Source: Pseudomonas frederiksbergensis
Lineage (GTDB): Bacteria > Pseudomonadota > Gammaproteobacteria > Pseudomonadales > Pseudomonadaceae
Length of the DNA stretch: 64,000 nucleotides
NCBI RefSeq assembly: GCF_003732275.1
Contig: NZ_MOBM01000039.1
Location: 737,013 to 801,012 of the forward strand
Reading direction: 5' to 3'
The translations under genes were made by a program, and so were the position numbers. Position 1 is the stretch's first letter. Each line of letters begins with the position of its first letter. This document shows, one piece after another, positions 8,537 to 17,231 of this stretch. Under the pieces are notes generated by a model. That model was not told the origin of the DNA. It saw only the letters and a program-made list of their open reading frames with translations, and ran no database searches.

Positions 8537-9286
8537 TCACCAGCCGCCCGACGAACCGCCGCCCCCGAAACTGCCCCCGCCGCCGCTAAAGCCCCCGCCG
8601 CCACCGCCGCCAAAACCTCCGCCGCCGAAACCGCCTCCCGAGCCGCCACGGCCTCCTCCGCTTGGCAGAATACCGAACATCTGGCCGACGAAGATCGTCA
8701 GGATAAACAGCAACACCAGGAACACGAACAACCCCGGATGCCGCTCAACGAAATCACTCTCCTGATCGCCACGCGGTTCATACACCGTCGACGGTTCATC
8801 CAGCGGATTGCCGCCCAGCACCACCAGCATCGCCGCGACCCCGTCGCTGATGCCTTTGCTGAAGTTACCGGCCTTGAAGGCGGGCGTGATCACTTGATTG
8901 ATGATCACCGAACTCTGCGCATCGGTCAGGCGCCCTTCCAGGCCATAGCCGACTTCGATCCGCAGCTTGCGCTCGGCACGCGCAACGATCAGCAACGCGC
9001 CGTTGTTCTTGTCCTTCTGGCCGATGCCCCAGTAGCGTCCCAGCTGATAACCGAAATCCGCGATGTCGGTGCCCTGCAAGTCCGGCAACGTGACCACCAC
9101 CAACTGCTCGCCGGTGGTTTTTTCGTGGGCGTTGAGCTGTTGCGTCAGTTGCTCGCGCACCGCAGGCTCGATCATCTGGGCGTTGTCCACCACCCGACCG
9201 GTCAATTCCGGGAACTTCAACTCGGCCTGGGCCGTCAGGGCAAACACCCAGAACACCAGCACCAGGCCCACTTTCAACACGCGCAT
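8537..9286 (-). CDS. YgcG-family TPM protein with glycine-rich tail
   Basis: The 249-residue product has a signal peptide (MRVLKVGLVLVFWVFALTAQA), then a TPM domain. That domain holds LTGRVVDNAQMIEPAVREQL, TGEQLVVVTLPDLQG and VGYGLEGRLTDAQS. A membrane segment (FVFLVLLFILTIFVGQMFG) follows near residue 200. It ends in a run of GGG-F-GGG repeats, finishing SSGGW. This matches YgcG. I prefer the ATG at 9286 because GAGG lies 6 nt before it; an ATG 12 nt upstream is possible. It sits between lemA and the second TPM gene, 43 bp after lemA. The domain is periplasmic and anchored near its C-terminus. Confidence 0.85.
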   Translation of the reverse strand: MRVLKVGLVLVFWVFALTAQAELKFPELTGRVVDNAQMIEPAVREQLTQQLNAHEKTTGEQLVVVTLPDLQGTDIADFGYQLGRYWGIGQKDKNNGALLIVARAERKLRIEVGYGLEGRLTDAQSSVIINQVITPAFKAGNFSKGISDGVAAMLVVLGGNPLDEPSTVYEPRGDQESDFVERHPGLFVFLVLLFILTIFVGQMFGILPSGGGRGGSGGGFGGGGFGGGGGGGFSGGGGSFGGGGSSGGW

Positions 9287-9329
9287 TGGCAACCTCATCC
9301 TTGGTGACGCTTCAAGCCCGTTCCGGCGC

Positions 9330-9941
9330 TTACTGGAACTTCACTTCAGGCGCTTTCTCGGCGCCGGGGCTGGTGGCCTCGAAGGTTTCGCGGATTGGCA
9401 GATCGCTATACATCACGGTGTGCCACAGGCGACCGGGAAAGGTGCGGATCTCGGTATTGTATTTCTGCACCGCCAGGATGAAGTCGCGACGCGCCACGGC
9501 GATGCGGTTCTCGGTGCCTTCAAGTTGCGATTGCAGCGCCAGGAAGTTCTGGTTGGCCTTGAGGTCCGGGTAGCGCTCGGACACCACCATCAACCGACTC
9601 AGCGCGCCGGTCAGCTGATTCTGCGCCTGCTCGTACTGTTTGAGTTTTTCCGGATTATCCAGCGTGCTCGCATCCACCTGAATCGACGTGGCCTTGGCGC
9701 GGGCTTCGATCACCGCGGTCAGGGTATCTTGCTCATGCTGGGCATAACCCTTGACGGTTTCCACCAGGTTGGGAATCAGGTCGGCGCGACGCTGGTACTG
9801 GTTCTGCACCTGACCCCAGGCGCCTTTGGCTTGTTCGTCGAGGGTCGGGATATTGTTGATGCCGCAGCCGGCCAGCAGTGTTGTCAGCAACATCAAGGCT
9901 GCAACCTGCAGGCTCGACCGATAGTGATGTCGTACATTCAT
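9330..9941 (-). CDS. lemA: LemA family lipoprotein-like protein
   Basis: The 203-residue protein begins with a hydrophobic segment ending in the lipobox-like LLAGC, suggesting a lipidated anchor. A long helical LemA domain follows (WGQVQNQYQRRADLIPNLVE, KGYAQHEQDTLTAVIEAR, QNFLALQSQLEGTENRIAVA). LemA proteins are membrane-anchored helical bundles of unclear biochemical role, frequently encoded with TPM proteins as here. The start at 9941 places the signal-type segment near the N-terminus; an upstream in-frame extension to 10037 is unlike the family. It is the first gene of the three-gene operon and diverges from bglX. Confidence 0.85.
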   Translation of the reverse strand: MNVRHHYRSSLQVAALMLLTTLLAGCGINNIPTLDEQAKGAWGQVQNQYQRRADLIPNLVETVKGYAQHEQDTLTAVIEARAKATSIQVDASTLDNPEKLKQYEQAQNQLTGALSRLMVVSERYPDLKANQNFLALQSQLEGTENRIAVARRDFILAVQKYNTEIRTFPGRLWHTVMYSDLPIRETFEATSPGAEKAPEVKFQ

Positions 9942-10069
9942 CTGGTTGATGCTCCCTTGCACATTCCGTTGATGAAACAACCTGCGAACTTTGAACCCGG
10001 CTCTTGGGGCATAATCGGCGCCGCTACTGGATTGCAACGAGCCAATGGGCTAAAAGATGGCCCAGCGCT

Positions 10070-10090
10070 GACACACTGCGCAAGTGTGTC
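10070..10090. promoter_or_regulatory. Inverted repeat in lemA-bglX divergent region
   Basis: GACACAC (10070-10076) and GTGTGTC (10084-10090) form perfect 7-bp arms around a 7-nt loop, between the divergent lemA and bglX starts. It could be an operator or a leader hairpin. No regulator is suggested by context. Confidence 0.4.
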
Positions 10091-10179
10091 TGCATTTACC
10101 TGAACAACAATAGTCGCTCCCTAAATTTTGGCTGACCGGCGCGTATTCACTGCCGTTTAGGCTTTTGAGAAAACAATTC

Positions 10180-12471
10180 ATGAAGAAGCTGTGTTTGCTG
10201 GGCCTGTTCGTCAGCCTGGCCAGTCATACCGTATTGGCCGCCACGACGCCCGCACCTATAGAGAACAAGGACGCCTTCATCAGCCACCTGATGAAGCAAA
10301 TGACCCTCGATGAAAAGATCGGCCAGTTACGCCTGATCAGCATCGGCCCGGAAATGCCGCGGGAGATGATCCGCAAGGAGATCGCTGCCGGCAATATCGG
10401 CGGCACCTTCAACTCGATCACCCGCGCCGAAAACCGTCCGATGCAGGATGCGGCCATGCGCAGCCGGTTGAAGATCCCGATGTTCTTCGCCTATGACGTG
10501 ATCCACGGCCACCGGACCATTTTCCCGATTCCGCTGGCCCTGGCCTCGAGCTGGGACATGGACGCCATCGGTCGCTCCGGGCGCATCGCCGCCCAGGAAG
10601 CGGCAGCTGACAGCCTCGACATCACCTTCGCGCCAATGGTCGATATCTCTCGCGACCCACGCTGGGGCCGCACGTCCGAAGGCTTCGGCGAAGACACCTA
10701 CCTGGTTTCGCGGATCGCCGGCGTAATGGTCAAGGCGTTCCAGGGCTCAGGCGCGAACGCGGCCGACAGCATCATGGCCAGCGTCAAGCATTTTGCCTTG
10801 TACGGCGCGGTCGAGGGCGGTCGCGACTACAACGTCGTCGACATGAGCCCGGTCAAGATGTACCAGGATTACCTGCCACCGTACCGTGCGGCGATTGACG
10901 CCGGTGCCGGCGGGGTGATGGTTGCGCTGAACTCGATCAACGGCGTGCCGGCCACCGCCAACACCTGGCTGATGAACGACCTGCTGCGCAAGGAATGGGG
11001 CTTCAAGGGCCTGGCGGTCAGTGATCACGGGGCGATTTTCGAGCTGATCAAGCACGGCGTCGCCGCTGACGGTCGCGAAGCCGCGAAGCTGGCGATCAAG
11101 GCCGGCATCGACATGAGCATGAACGACACCCTCTATGGCAAGGAACTGCCGGGGCTGTTGAAGGCTGGTGAGATCGAACAGAAAGACATCGACAACGCCG
11201 TGCGCGAAGTGCTCGCCGCCAAGTACGACATGGGCCTGTTCAAGGACCCGTACCTGCGCATCGGCAAGGCCGAGGATGACCCGGCCGACACCTACGCCGA
11301 AAGCCGCCTGCACCGTGCCGAGGCCCGTGATGTGGCGCGTCGCAGCCTGGTGTTGCTGAAGAACCAGGGCGACACCCTGCCGCTGAAGAAAACCGCAAAA
11401 ATCGCTCTGGTCGGTCCACTGGCCAAGGCGCCGATCGACATGATGGGCAGTTGGGCTGCTGCTGGCCGTCCTGAGCAATCGGTGACCTTGTTCGACGGCA
11501 TGACCAGTGCGCTTGGCGCGCAGTCGACGCTGATCTACGCCCGTGGCGCGAACATCACCAGCGACAAGAAAATCCTCGATTACCTGAACTTCCTCAACTT
11601 CGATGCACCGGAAGTGGTGGATGATCCGCGCTCGGCCAATGCGTTGATCGCTGAAGCGGTGAAAGCCGCGCAACAGGCCGATGTGGTGGTGGCAGCGGTG
11701 GGCGAATCCCGTGGCATGTCCCACGAATCGTCGAGCCGCACCGACCTGAACATCCCGGCCGCCCAGCGCGAGCTGATCAAGGCGTTGAAAGCCACCGGCA
11801 AACCGCTGGTGCTGGTGTTGATGAATGGCCGTCCGCTGTCGATTCTCGAAGAGAAAGAGCAGGCTGACGCGATTCTGGAAACCTGGTTCAGCGGCACCGA
11901 AGGCGGCAACGCCATTGCTGACGTGCTGTTCGGCGACTACAACCCGTCGGGCAAACTGCCGATCACCGTCCCGCGCTCGGTGGGTCAGATTCCGACGTAC
12001 TACAACCATTTGAGCATTGGCCGGCCGTTCACCCCGGGCAAACCGGGCAACTACACCTCGCAGTATTTCGAAGACACCACCGGGCCGCTGTTCCCGTTCG
12101 GCTTCGGCCTGAGCTACACCCAGTTCAGCCTGACCGACATGGCCCTGTCGTCGACCACACTGAACAAGACCGGCAAGCTCGACGCCAGCGTCGTGGTGAA
12201 GAACACCGGCAAGCGTGACGGCGAAACCGTGGTGCAGTTGTACATCCAGGACGTGACCGGTTCGATGATCCGCCCGGTCAAGGAACTGAAGAACTTCCAG
12301 AAAGTATTGGTCAAGGCCGGCGAACAGAAAGTCGTGCATTTCACCATCACCGAGGATGACCTGAAGTTCTACAACGCCCAGCTCAAGTACGCCGCGGAAC
12401 CGGGCAAGTTCAACGTGCAGATCGGCCTGGACTCCCAGGACGTGACGCAGCAGAGCTTTGAGTTGCTGTAA
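10180..12471 (+). CDS. bglX: Periplasmic beta-glucosidase BglX (GH3)
   Basis: The 763-residue enzyme has a signal peptide (MKKLCLLGLFVSLASHTVLA) and the three-part GH3 layout. The TIM-barrel domain carries the nucleophile Asp in GLAVSDHGA (residue 282). An alpha/beta sandwich follows with VVVAAVGESRGMSHESSSRTDL, and the protein ends in a fibronectin III-like domain (DGETVVQLYIQDVTGS). It hydrolyses beta-linked gluco-oligosaccharides in the periplasm. The length matches E. coli BglX. The ATG at 10180 gives a clean signal peptide; a TTG 15 nt upstream is less likely. The gene is monocistronic and followed by a REP pair. Confidence 0.93.
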   Translation: MKKLCLLGLFVSLASHTVLAATTPAPIENKDAFISHLMKQMTLDEKIGQLRLISIGPEMPREMIRKEIAAGNIGGTFNSITRAENRPMQDAAMRSRLKIPMFFAYDVIHGHRTIFPIPLALASSWDMDAIGRSGRIAAQEAAADSLDITFAPMVDISRDPRWGRTSEGFGEDTYLVSRIAGVMVKAFQGSGANAADSIMASVKHFALYGAVEGGRDYNVVDMSPVKMYQDYLPPYRAAIDAGAGGVMVALNSINGVPATANTWLMNDLLRKEWGFKGLAVSDHGAIFELIKHGVAADGREAAKLAIKAGIDMSMNDTLYGKELPGLLKAGEIEQKDIDNAVREVLAAKYDMGLFKDPYLRIGKAEDDPADTYAESRLHRAEARDVARRSLVLLKNQGDTLPLKKTAKIALVGPLAKAPIDMMGSWAAAGRPEQSVTLFDGMTSALGAQSTLIYARGANITSDKKILDYLNFLNFDAPEVVDDPRSANALIAEAVKAAQQADVVVAAVGESRGMSHESSSRTDLNIPAAQRELIKALKATGKPLVLVLMNGRPLSILEEKEQADAILETWFSGTEGGNAIADVLFGDYNPSGKLPITVPRSVGQIPTYYNHLSIGRPFTPGKPGNYTSQYFEDTTGPLFPFGFGLSYTQFSLTDMALSSTTLNKTGKLDASVVVKNTGKRDGETVVQLYIQDVTGSMIRPVKELKNFQKVLVKAGEQKVVHFTITEDDLKFYNAQLKYAAEPGKFNVQIGLDSQDVTQQSFELL

Positions 12472-12495
12472 CCCCTGACACACTGCAATAAAACT

Positions 12496-12583
12496 GTGGG
12501 AGCGAGCCTGCTCGCGATAGCGGCATAACATTCAACATAGATGCTGAATGTTATGGCCTCATCGCGAGCAGGCTCGCTCCCAC
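12496..12583. repeat. REP pair, family A, 88 nt
   Basis: Outward-GTGGG pair (12496-12517 plus, 12562-12583 minus), exactly 88 nt, between convergent bglX and clsB. The spacer contains AACATTCAACAT. Confidence 0.93.
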
Positions 12584-12613
12584 ATTGGTTTTGCGGTGTT
12601 GGGAAAATTGGGC

Positions 12614-13771
12614 TCAGTCCCGCCGATCCAGCAGATTCACCACCAGCCGATCCACCCATCCCCATACCCGTTGCTTGACCCGCCGCCACAACGGTCGGCG
12701 CTTCCATGCCTCGAGGCTGACTTCCTGGCTCAGGGCAAAGTCATTTTCGAAACTCGCCGCCACCGCCCGGGTCAGTCCGGGGTCCAGTGCTTCGAGGTTG
12801 GCCTCCAGATTGAAGCGCAGATTCCAGTGATCGAAATTGCACGAGCCGATGCTCACCCAGTCATCGATCAACACCATTTTCAGATGCAGGAAACACGGCT
12901 GGTATTCGAAGATCTTCACCCCGGCCCTGAGCAGTCGCGGGTAATAGCGATGCCCGGCGTAGCGCACCGACGGGTGATCGGTGCGCGGCCCGGTCAGCAG
13001 CAGACGCACATCGACGCCACGAGCCGCCGCCCGGCGCAGTGAGCGGCGGACTTTCCAGGTCGGCAGAAAATACGGCGTGGCCAGCCAGATTCGGCGCTGG
13101 CCGCTGTTCAGCGCGCGAACCAGCGATTGCAGAATATCGCGGTGTTGGCGGGCGTCGGCATAAGCGACCCGGCCCATGCCCTCGCCCACGGCCGGCACTC
13201 GCGGCAGGCGTGGCAAACCGAAGTGCGCAGTGGGTTTCCAGGCGCGCCGATGGCGGTTGGCGATCCATTGGCGGTCGAACAGCAGCTGCCAGTCGAGCAC
13301 CAGCGGGCCACCGATTTCCACCATCACTTCGTGCCATTCGCTGGTGTCTTCGCCCGGCGTCCAGAACTCATCGGTGACCCCGGTGCCGCCGACCACCGCC
13401 AGGCATTGATCCACCAGCAGCAGCTTGCGGTGATCGCGATAAAAGTTGCCCACCCAGCGTCGCCAGCTCAGGCGATTGTAGAAACGCAACTCGACACCGG
13501 CAGCCATCAGGCGCTGACGCAAAGTCAGGGTAAAGGCCAGACTGCCGTAGTCATCGAACAGGCAACGCACTCGCACACCGCGTTCGGCAGCCTGGACCAG
13601 CGCCTGAACCATGGCCTCGGCGCAGGCTCCCGCCTCCACCAGGTACAGCTCCAGTTCAACTTGTTCTTCGGCGCGGGCAATCGCCACCAGCATTCGCGGA
13701 AAAAACTGCGGGCCGTCGATCAGCAGCTCAAAGCGGTTGCCTTCGCGCCACGGGAAAATTGCGCCGCGCAT
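12614..13771 (-). CDS. clsB: Cardiolipin synthase ClsB (phospholipase D family)
   Basis: The 385-residue protein carries two HKD motifs of the phospholipase D superfamily, HRKLLLVD starting at His 114 and HLKMVLID starting at His 296. ClsB-type enzymes join phospholipids to form cardiolipin at the inner membrane. The size and the lack of N-terminal membrane helices fit ClsB rather than ClsA. It begins 1 nt after the stop of the upstream YceI gene, so translation is probably coupled. An alternative is another phosphatidyltransferase of the same family. Confidence 0.88.
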   Translation of the reverse strand: MRGAIFPWREGNRFELLIDGPQFFPRMLVAIARAEEQVELELYLVEAGACAEAMVQALVQAAERGVRVRCLFDDYGSLAFTLTLRQRLMAAGVELRFYNRLSWRRWVGNFYRDHRKLLLVDQCLAVVGGTGVTDEFWTPGEDTSEWHEVMVEIGGPLVLDWQLLFDRQWIANRHRRAWKPTAHFGLPRLPRVPAVGEGMGRVAYADARQHRDILQSLVRALNSGQRRIWLATPYFLPTWKVRRSLRRAAARGVDVRLLLTGPRTDHPSVRYAGHRYYPRLLRAGVKIFEYQPCFLHLKMVLIDDWVSIGSCNFDHWNLRFNLEANLEALDPGLTRAVAASFENDFALSQEVSLEAWKRRPLWRRVKQRVWGWVDRLVVNLLDRRD

Positions 13772-13772
13772 C

Positions 13773-14363
13773 TCAGCGCGCCGTGAAAATCAGCACCGCA
13801 CCCACCGGCACCGACAGACTGATGGCCGACAAACCGGCAACCTTGCGCAAACTTTCCAGGCCCGGGGCCAGGTCGAAATCTTCAGCGCTGATCACCAAAG
13901 GTTCGAGAGTCACCACTTGAAAGCGCCGGTCATCGAGACGGGTCGCCAGCAGTTCGGCGTTGTATTGGTGTTGTTTGCCATGCAGGTTGACGGTCAGCGG
14001 CAAGCGCAACTCCAGTTGCGCACCCGGCGCCAGGTCGTTGATCGGCCGCAGATCGATTTGCGTGGTGATCAGCGCTTCAGGAAACGTCTGGATCTCGAAC
14101 AGTTCGTTGCGCATACGCTCGTCACGCAGCGGAATGCCGCTGTTGACCGACTCCATTTCAACCTCCACCTGCGCCAGGCCTTTGGGATCGACCTTGCCGT
14201 GCAGCACCAGAAAGCGCTGCACTTCGGAGATGTTCGCGTTTTTAGTGCTGATGAACGACAGCCGCGAGGACTCGCCATCCAGATACCAATTGGCCTGGGC
14301 CGACACGGTGACACCGGCCAGCAGCAGGAAAGCGAGGGTTTTGCAGACAAAGCGGTTGAACAT
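13773..14363 (-). CDS. YceI family periplasmic protein
   Basis: The 196-residue product has a signal peptide (FVCKTLAFLLLAGVTVSAQA) and a YceI-type lipocalin-like barrel opening with WYLDGESSRLSFISTKNANI. Typical features are FLVLHGKVDPKGLAQVEVEM and IPLRDERMRNELF. YceI proteins bind isoprenoid or other lipidic ligands in the periplasm. The gene lies directly before clsB with a 1-nt gap, which suggests a shared envelope-lipid role. That link is inferred from context only. Confidence 0.88.
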   Translation of the reverse strand: MFNRFVCKTLAFLLLAGVTVSAQANWYLDGESSRLSFISTKNANISEVQRFLVLHGKVDPKGLAQVEVEMESVNSGIPLRDERMRNELFEIQTFPEALITTQIDLRPINDLAPGAQLELRLPLTVNLHGKQHQYNAELLATRLDDRRFQVVTLEPLVISAEDFDLAPGLESLRKVAGLSAISLSVPVGAVLIFTAR

Positions 14364-14448
14364 AGAGACTCATGGGCAGATAAACCTGAGCGAACCTTAA
14401 CTGGCCTGAGGCAGGTTGCAAACTTTCTGTTACTCCAACCTAACCTTT

Positions 14449-14579
14449 GTGGCGAGGGAGCTTGCTCCCGCTGGAGTGCGAAGCGCTCCCAAAATCAGAC
14501 AATGAGTTCTTCCCGTCAGACCTCGGCCACTGGCATTACGACTGCTTCGCAGCCGAGCGGGAGCAAGCTCCCTCGCCAC
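14449..14579. repeat. Repeat family B inverted pair, 131 nt
   Basis: Inverted copies at 14449-14472 (plus) and 14556-14579 (minus) occupy the gap between the YceI promoter side and the small Cys-containing protein gene. Confidence 0.9.
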
Positions 14580-14596
14580 AAAAAAACTGACCACTG

Positions 14597-14923
14597 TCAG
14601 GGTTGCAGGCGACAGCCTTGGCGTTCACCAACCCAAGCAGCGCTATTGCTGCGCCCCATACCACCAACCGTCACGCGCTTGTTCACGGCGTCATCGACGA
14701 ACCCTGTGGTGGGCAAATACTGCTTCACATAGCTCTGGCAATACTCGGCCGGATTGCTCATCACATAGCGGCAAGAACAGTATTCCTTGGCGGTGTAGGC
14801 GCTGATGATGTCGGGGAAGGCCCACAGCGCCACCCGCTCCTGCCAGATCCAGCCAAGCAAGGCGATCAGCAGCACCAGCAACAGCGTGCTGAATGGCCGA
14901 CGGCGAATAAAACGGCGGCTCAT
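14597..14923 (-). CDS. Small membrane-anchored Cys-containing protein, unknown
   Basis: I do not recognise this 108-residue protein. It has a basic N-terminus and one hydrophobic segment (TLLLVLLIALLGWIW, about residues 13-27), so it is probably anchored with its C-terminal part in the periplasm. That part holds Cys in EYCSCRYV, in PAEYCQSY and near the end in RQGCRLQP, which could form disulfides. Its ATG overlaps the stop of the serine hydrolase gene (ATGA), which implies translational coupling and a common role. A Ser-Gly-rich tail and no catalytic motif are visible. Confidence 0.7.
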   Translation of the reverse strand: MSRRFIRRRPFSTLLLVLLIALLGWIWQERVALWAFPDIISAYTAKEYCSCRYVMSNPAEYCQSYVKQYLPTTGFVDDAVNKRVTVGGMGRSNSAAWVGERQGCRLQP

Positions 14924-16014
14924 GGCTGCACCTTCATGGCAAACGCCTTGAGCGCAAGTTTGAGCAATTCGTTGTGCCGATACCTGCCATCGCGATCATC
15001 GCCGTAACGTACGATCACCAGCTTCTCGCTGGGAATCACGTACATCGCCTGCCCCCAATGACCCAGCGCGGCGAAGGTATCGACGGGGGCATCGGGCCAA
15101 GGTTGTGTCGCGCCATCCACCGCGCGATTGAGCCACCAGTGACCGCCGGGCACTGCTTCATCCTGGTTGGCTTGATAGCGGGCGAAAGGCTCGCGACTGA
15201 AGTCGACCCAATCCTTGGGCAGCAATTGCCGCTCACGCCAACGACCGTCGCGCGCCATCAACAGGCCGACCCGCGCCAGATCCCGGGCGGTGAGGTAGGC
15301 ATAGGACGATGCGACAAACGTCCCCGTGGCATCCGCTTCCCATACCGCACTGCGAATCCCCAAGGGTTCGAACAGCGCGGTCCATGGATAATCCGGATAA
15401 CGGGCCGGGCCGACGATGGTTTTCAGCGCTGCCGCCAGCAGGTTGCTGTCGCCGCTGGAGTAGCGGAATGCCTGACCGGGTTTGGCGTACTCGTCGTGGT
15501 CGGCAGTGAACGCGGCCATGTCGCGGTGACCACGGGTGTAAAGCATGGCCACCACCGAGGACTTCAATGGGGCGTATTCGTAGTCTTCCTGCCAGTCCAG
15601 GCCCGAGGCCCAGTGCAACAGGTCGGCCATGGTCATGGCGGGATGTTTTTCCAGCGGTGGATAGAACTTCACCGCCGGGTCCTGCAGTTTGAACAGCCCT
15701 TCGCCATAGGCCACCCCGAGCACCGCGGCCATCAAGCTTTTGCTGATCGACCAGGTCAGGTGCGGTGTTTCAGCAGTGGTCGGGCCGGCGTAGCGTTCGT
15801 AGACGAGTTGACCGTCGCGGATCACCAGCAAGGCATCGGTGCGAATGCCTTGGTGAGTGGCATCGTCGCGGGGTGGGAAGGCGTAACTCTCCAGGGCCTG
15901 AAGTGCCGGCCCGGTGACTTTCGGGCCGGGCGACCATTGCTCGGCCGGCCAGTTTTCGGCCTGGGCCGTGAGGCTGAGCAGCAGCATGACAATCAGGGAC
16001 AAGCCTTTGAACAT
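14920..16014 (-). CDS. Exported serine hydrolase (class C beta-lactamase family)
   Basis: The 364-residue protein has a signal peptide (SLIVMLLLSLTAQA) and the penicillin-binding-protein-like fold. The nucleophile motif SISK lies at residues 89-92, the second motif is within FRYSSGDSN, and GHWGQAMYVIP precedes the C-terminal strand. These enzymes act on peptide or ester bonds in the periplasm; specificity is unknown and there is no reason to assume antibiotic resistance. It is the first gene of a two-gene unit whose second member is the small Cys-containing anchored protein. Confidence 0.85.
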   Translation of the reverse strand: MFKGLSLIVMLLLSLTAQAENWPAEQWSPGPKVTGPALQALESYAFPPRDDATHQGIRTDALLVIRDGQLVYERYAGPTTAETPHLTWSISKSLMAAVLGVAYGEGLFKLQDPAVKFYPPLEKHPAMTMADLLHWASGLDWQEDYEYAPLKSSVVAMLYTRGHRDMAAFTADHDEYAKPGQAFRYSSGDSNLLAAALKTIVGPARYPDYPWTALFEPLGIRSAVWEADATGTFVASSYAYLTARDLARVGLLMARDGRWRERQLLPKDWVDFSREPFARYQANQDEAVPGGHWWLNRAVDGATQPWPDAPVDTFAALGHWGQAMYVIPSEKLVIVRYGDDRDGRYRHNELLKLALKAFAMKVQP

Positions 16015-16098
16015 GAGGGGCGCTCGGAGGGATGAACCTGCAGAGCCTAGTCGAGCTTGATGACAGTTTTGGAATTTGTGTCGCCCATGGAATCGCTA

Positions 16099-16189
16099 TC
16101 GCGAGCAGGCTCGCTCCCACAGGAGGGCTGTGTTGAGCACAAATCTGCGGCACGACACAAATCCAATGTGGGAGCGAGCCTGCTCGCGA
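16099..16189. repeat. REP pair, family A (TCGCGA-outward)
   Basis: Inverted copies at 16099-16120 (minus) and 16168-16189 (plus) lie between the serine hydrolase promoter side and the next gene's 3' end. Confidence 0.9.
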
Positions 16190-16198
16190 TGAGGCCCG

Positions 16199-17077
16199 TC
16201 AATACACCGCCAACGCCTTGGTCAACCGCTTCCCCCGCGCCCCTGCCGCCAGATCCATCACGGTCTGATCGCGCTGCCACATCGCCGCCCATGTTGGCGG
16301 GCCATCGGCCAGGGCCTGATTCACTTCAGCCTTGAGCCCATCGAACTGCGCAAACAACCCGCCCAGCAACACATGCCCGGCCGGATTGTTCGGCGCCTGG
16401 CGGCTGACTTCCGCGCACCCGGCCAGCAGGGCGAGCAAGCGCAGTTGCAAGGATTGCGGCCAGTCGCTGTCTTGGCCCACGCCGTACAGCCAAGCGGTCA
16501 TGGCGCTCAGCACATAGGTGTCTTCAAGGGTTCGGAACGGTTTGACGTAAGCATCCCAACCATCCCCCGCCAGTAATTCGCACAGCGCGTTATCGAGAAA
16601 CAACCGGCCGTGGCCTATGTCCGGCATCAGAGGCATCGGCGCGAGCTTTTCCAGACGCACACCCGGTTCGCCGGGATAAACCACCGCAAGGTTCAAGCGC
16701 GGCACTTCGCCGGGTTCTTCACTGCGTGCGGCGACTAATAGCCAGTCGGCGGAATCGCCAGCGGTGACGAAGTCCTTGCGCCCGTTCAGGTGCAAATCGC
16801 GCAGCCGGGTCTGCATGTCCGCCACCCGCAAACTGCGCTGTTCGGTCGCGCACAGCGCGCCGAGGCTCAGTGGCGCGCTCGGCCAGAGCATGCGCAACGC
16901 CGCCTGATAACCCACCAGAAACGCCAGCCCCGGCGTCGCCATCAGCCGTCCGCCGGCCACCGCCAATTCGAACGGCGACACCGCGCCCAATTGTTGCAAC
17001 AAGGTTGCAAAGCCTTCGCCCAGATCAGGATTGGCGGGCAGACGATCGCGACGTTTCAACAGGGATTGCCAAGGCAT
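16199..17077 (-). CDS. Short acyl-CoA dehydrogenase-like protein
   Basis: The 292-residue protein resembles the N-terminal and middle parts of acyl-CoA dehydrogenases. FELAVAGGRLMATPGLAFLV is followed by a beta-domain-like part with LRDLHLNGRKDFVTAGDSAD, then LNLAVVYPGEPGVRLEKLAP. The usual length is about 380-400 residues and I see no convincing catalytic Glu region, so it may be a reduced member. The start at 17077 is chosen because GAGGAG lies 7 nt before it; an ATG 24 nt upstream lacks this. It is divergent from olsBA. Substrate and activity are unknown. Confidence 0.65.
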   Translation of the reverse strand: MPWQSLLKRRDRLPANPDLGEGFATLLQQLGAVSPFELAVAGGRLMATPGLAFLVGYQAALRMLWPSAPLSLGALCATEQRSLRVADMQTRLRDLHLNGRKDFVTAGDSADWLLVAARSEEPGEVPRLNLAVVYPGEPGVRLEKLAPMPLMPDIGHGRLFLDNALCELLAGDGWDAYVKPFRTLEDTYVLSAMTAWLYGVGQDSDWPQSLQLRLLALLAGCAEVSRQAPNNPAGHVLLGGLFAQFDGLKAEVNQALADGPPTWAAMWQRDQTVMDLAAGARGKRLTKALAVY

Positions 17078-17231
17078 AAGAGGCTCCTCGTGGGCTGTCA
17101 TATAAGCATCACCAAAGCTTCATGGCGATGACACCGGGGCTACATAGCCTGACTTTGCACAACACGGCTGCATAAAGAAAGTCGATCGGCTGCAACCCAA
17201 GACGGGTGGCCAGCCCGTACGGAGACTCACA

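Noticed and set aside
8457..8765. Proline-rich plus-strand frame
   Set aside because: It is the complement of the glycine-rich tail of the YgcG-type protein.
10747..12531. A 594-codon minus-strand frame opposite bglX
   Set aside because: Antisense shadow of a secure GH3 gene, and its start lies within a REP element.
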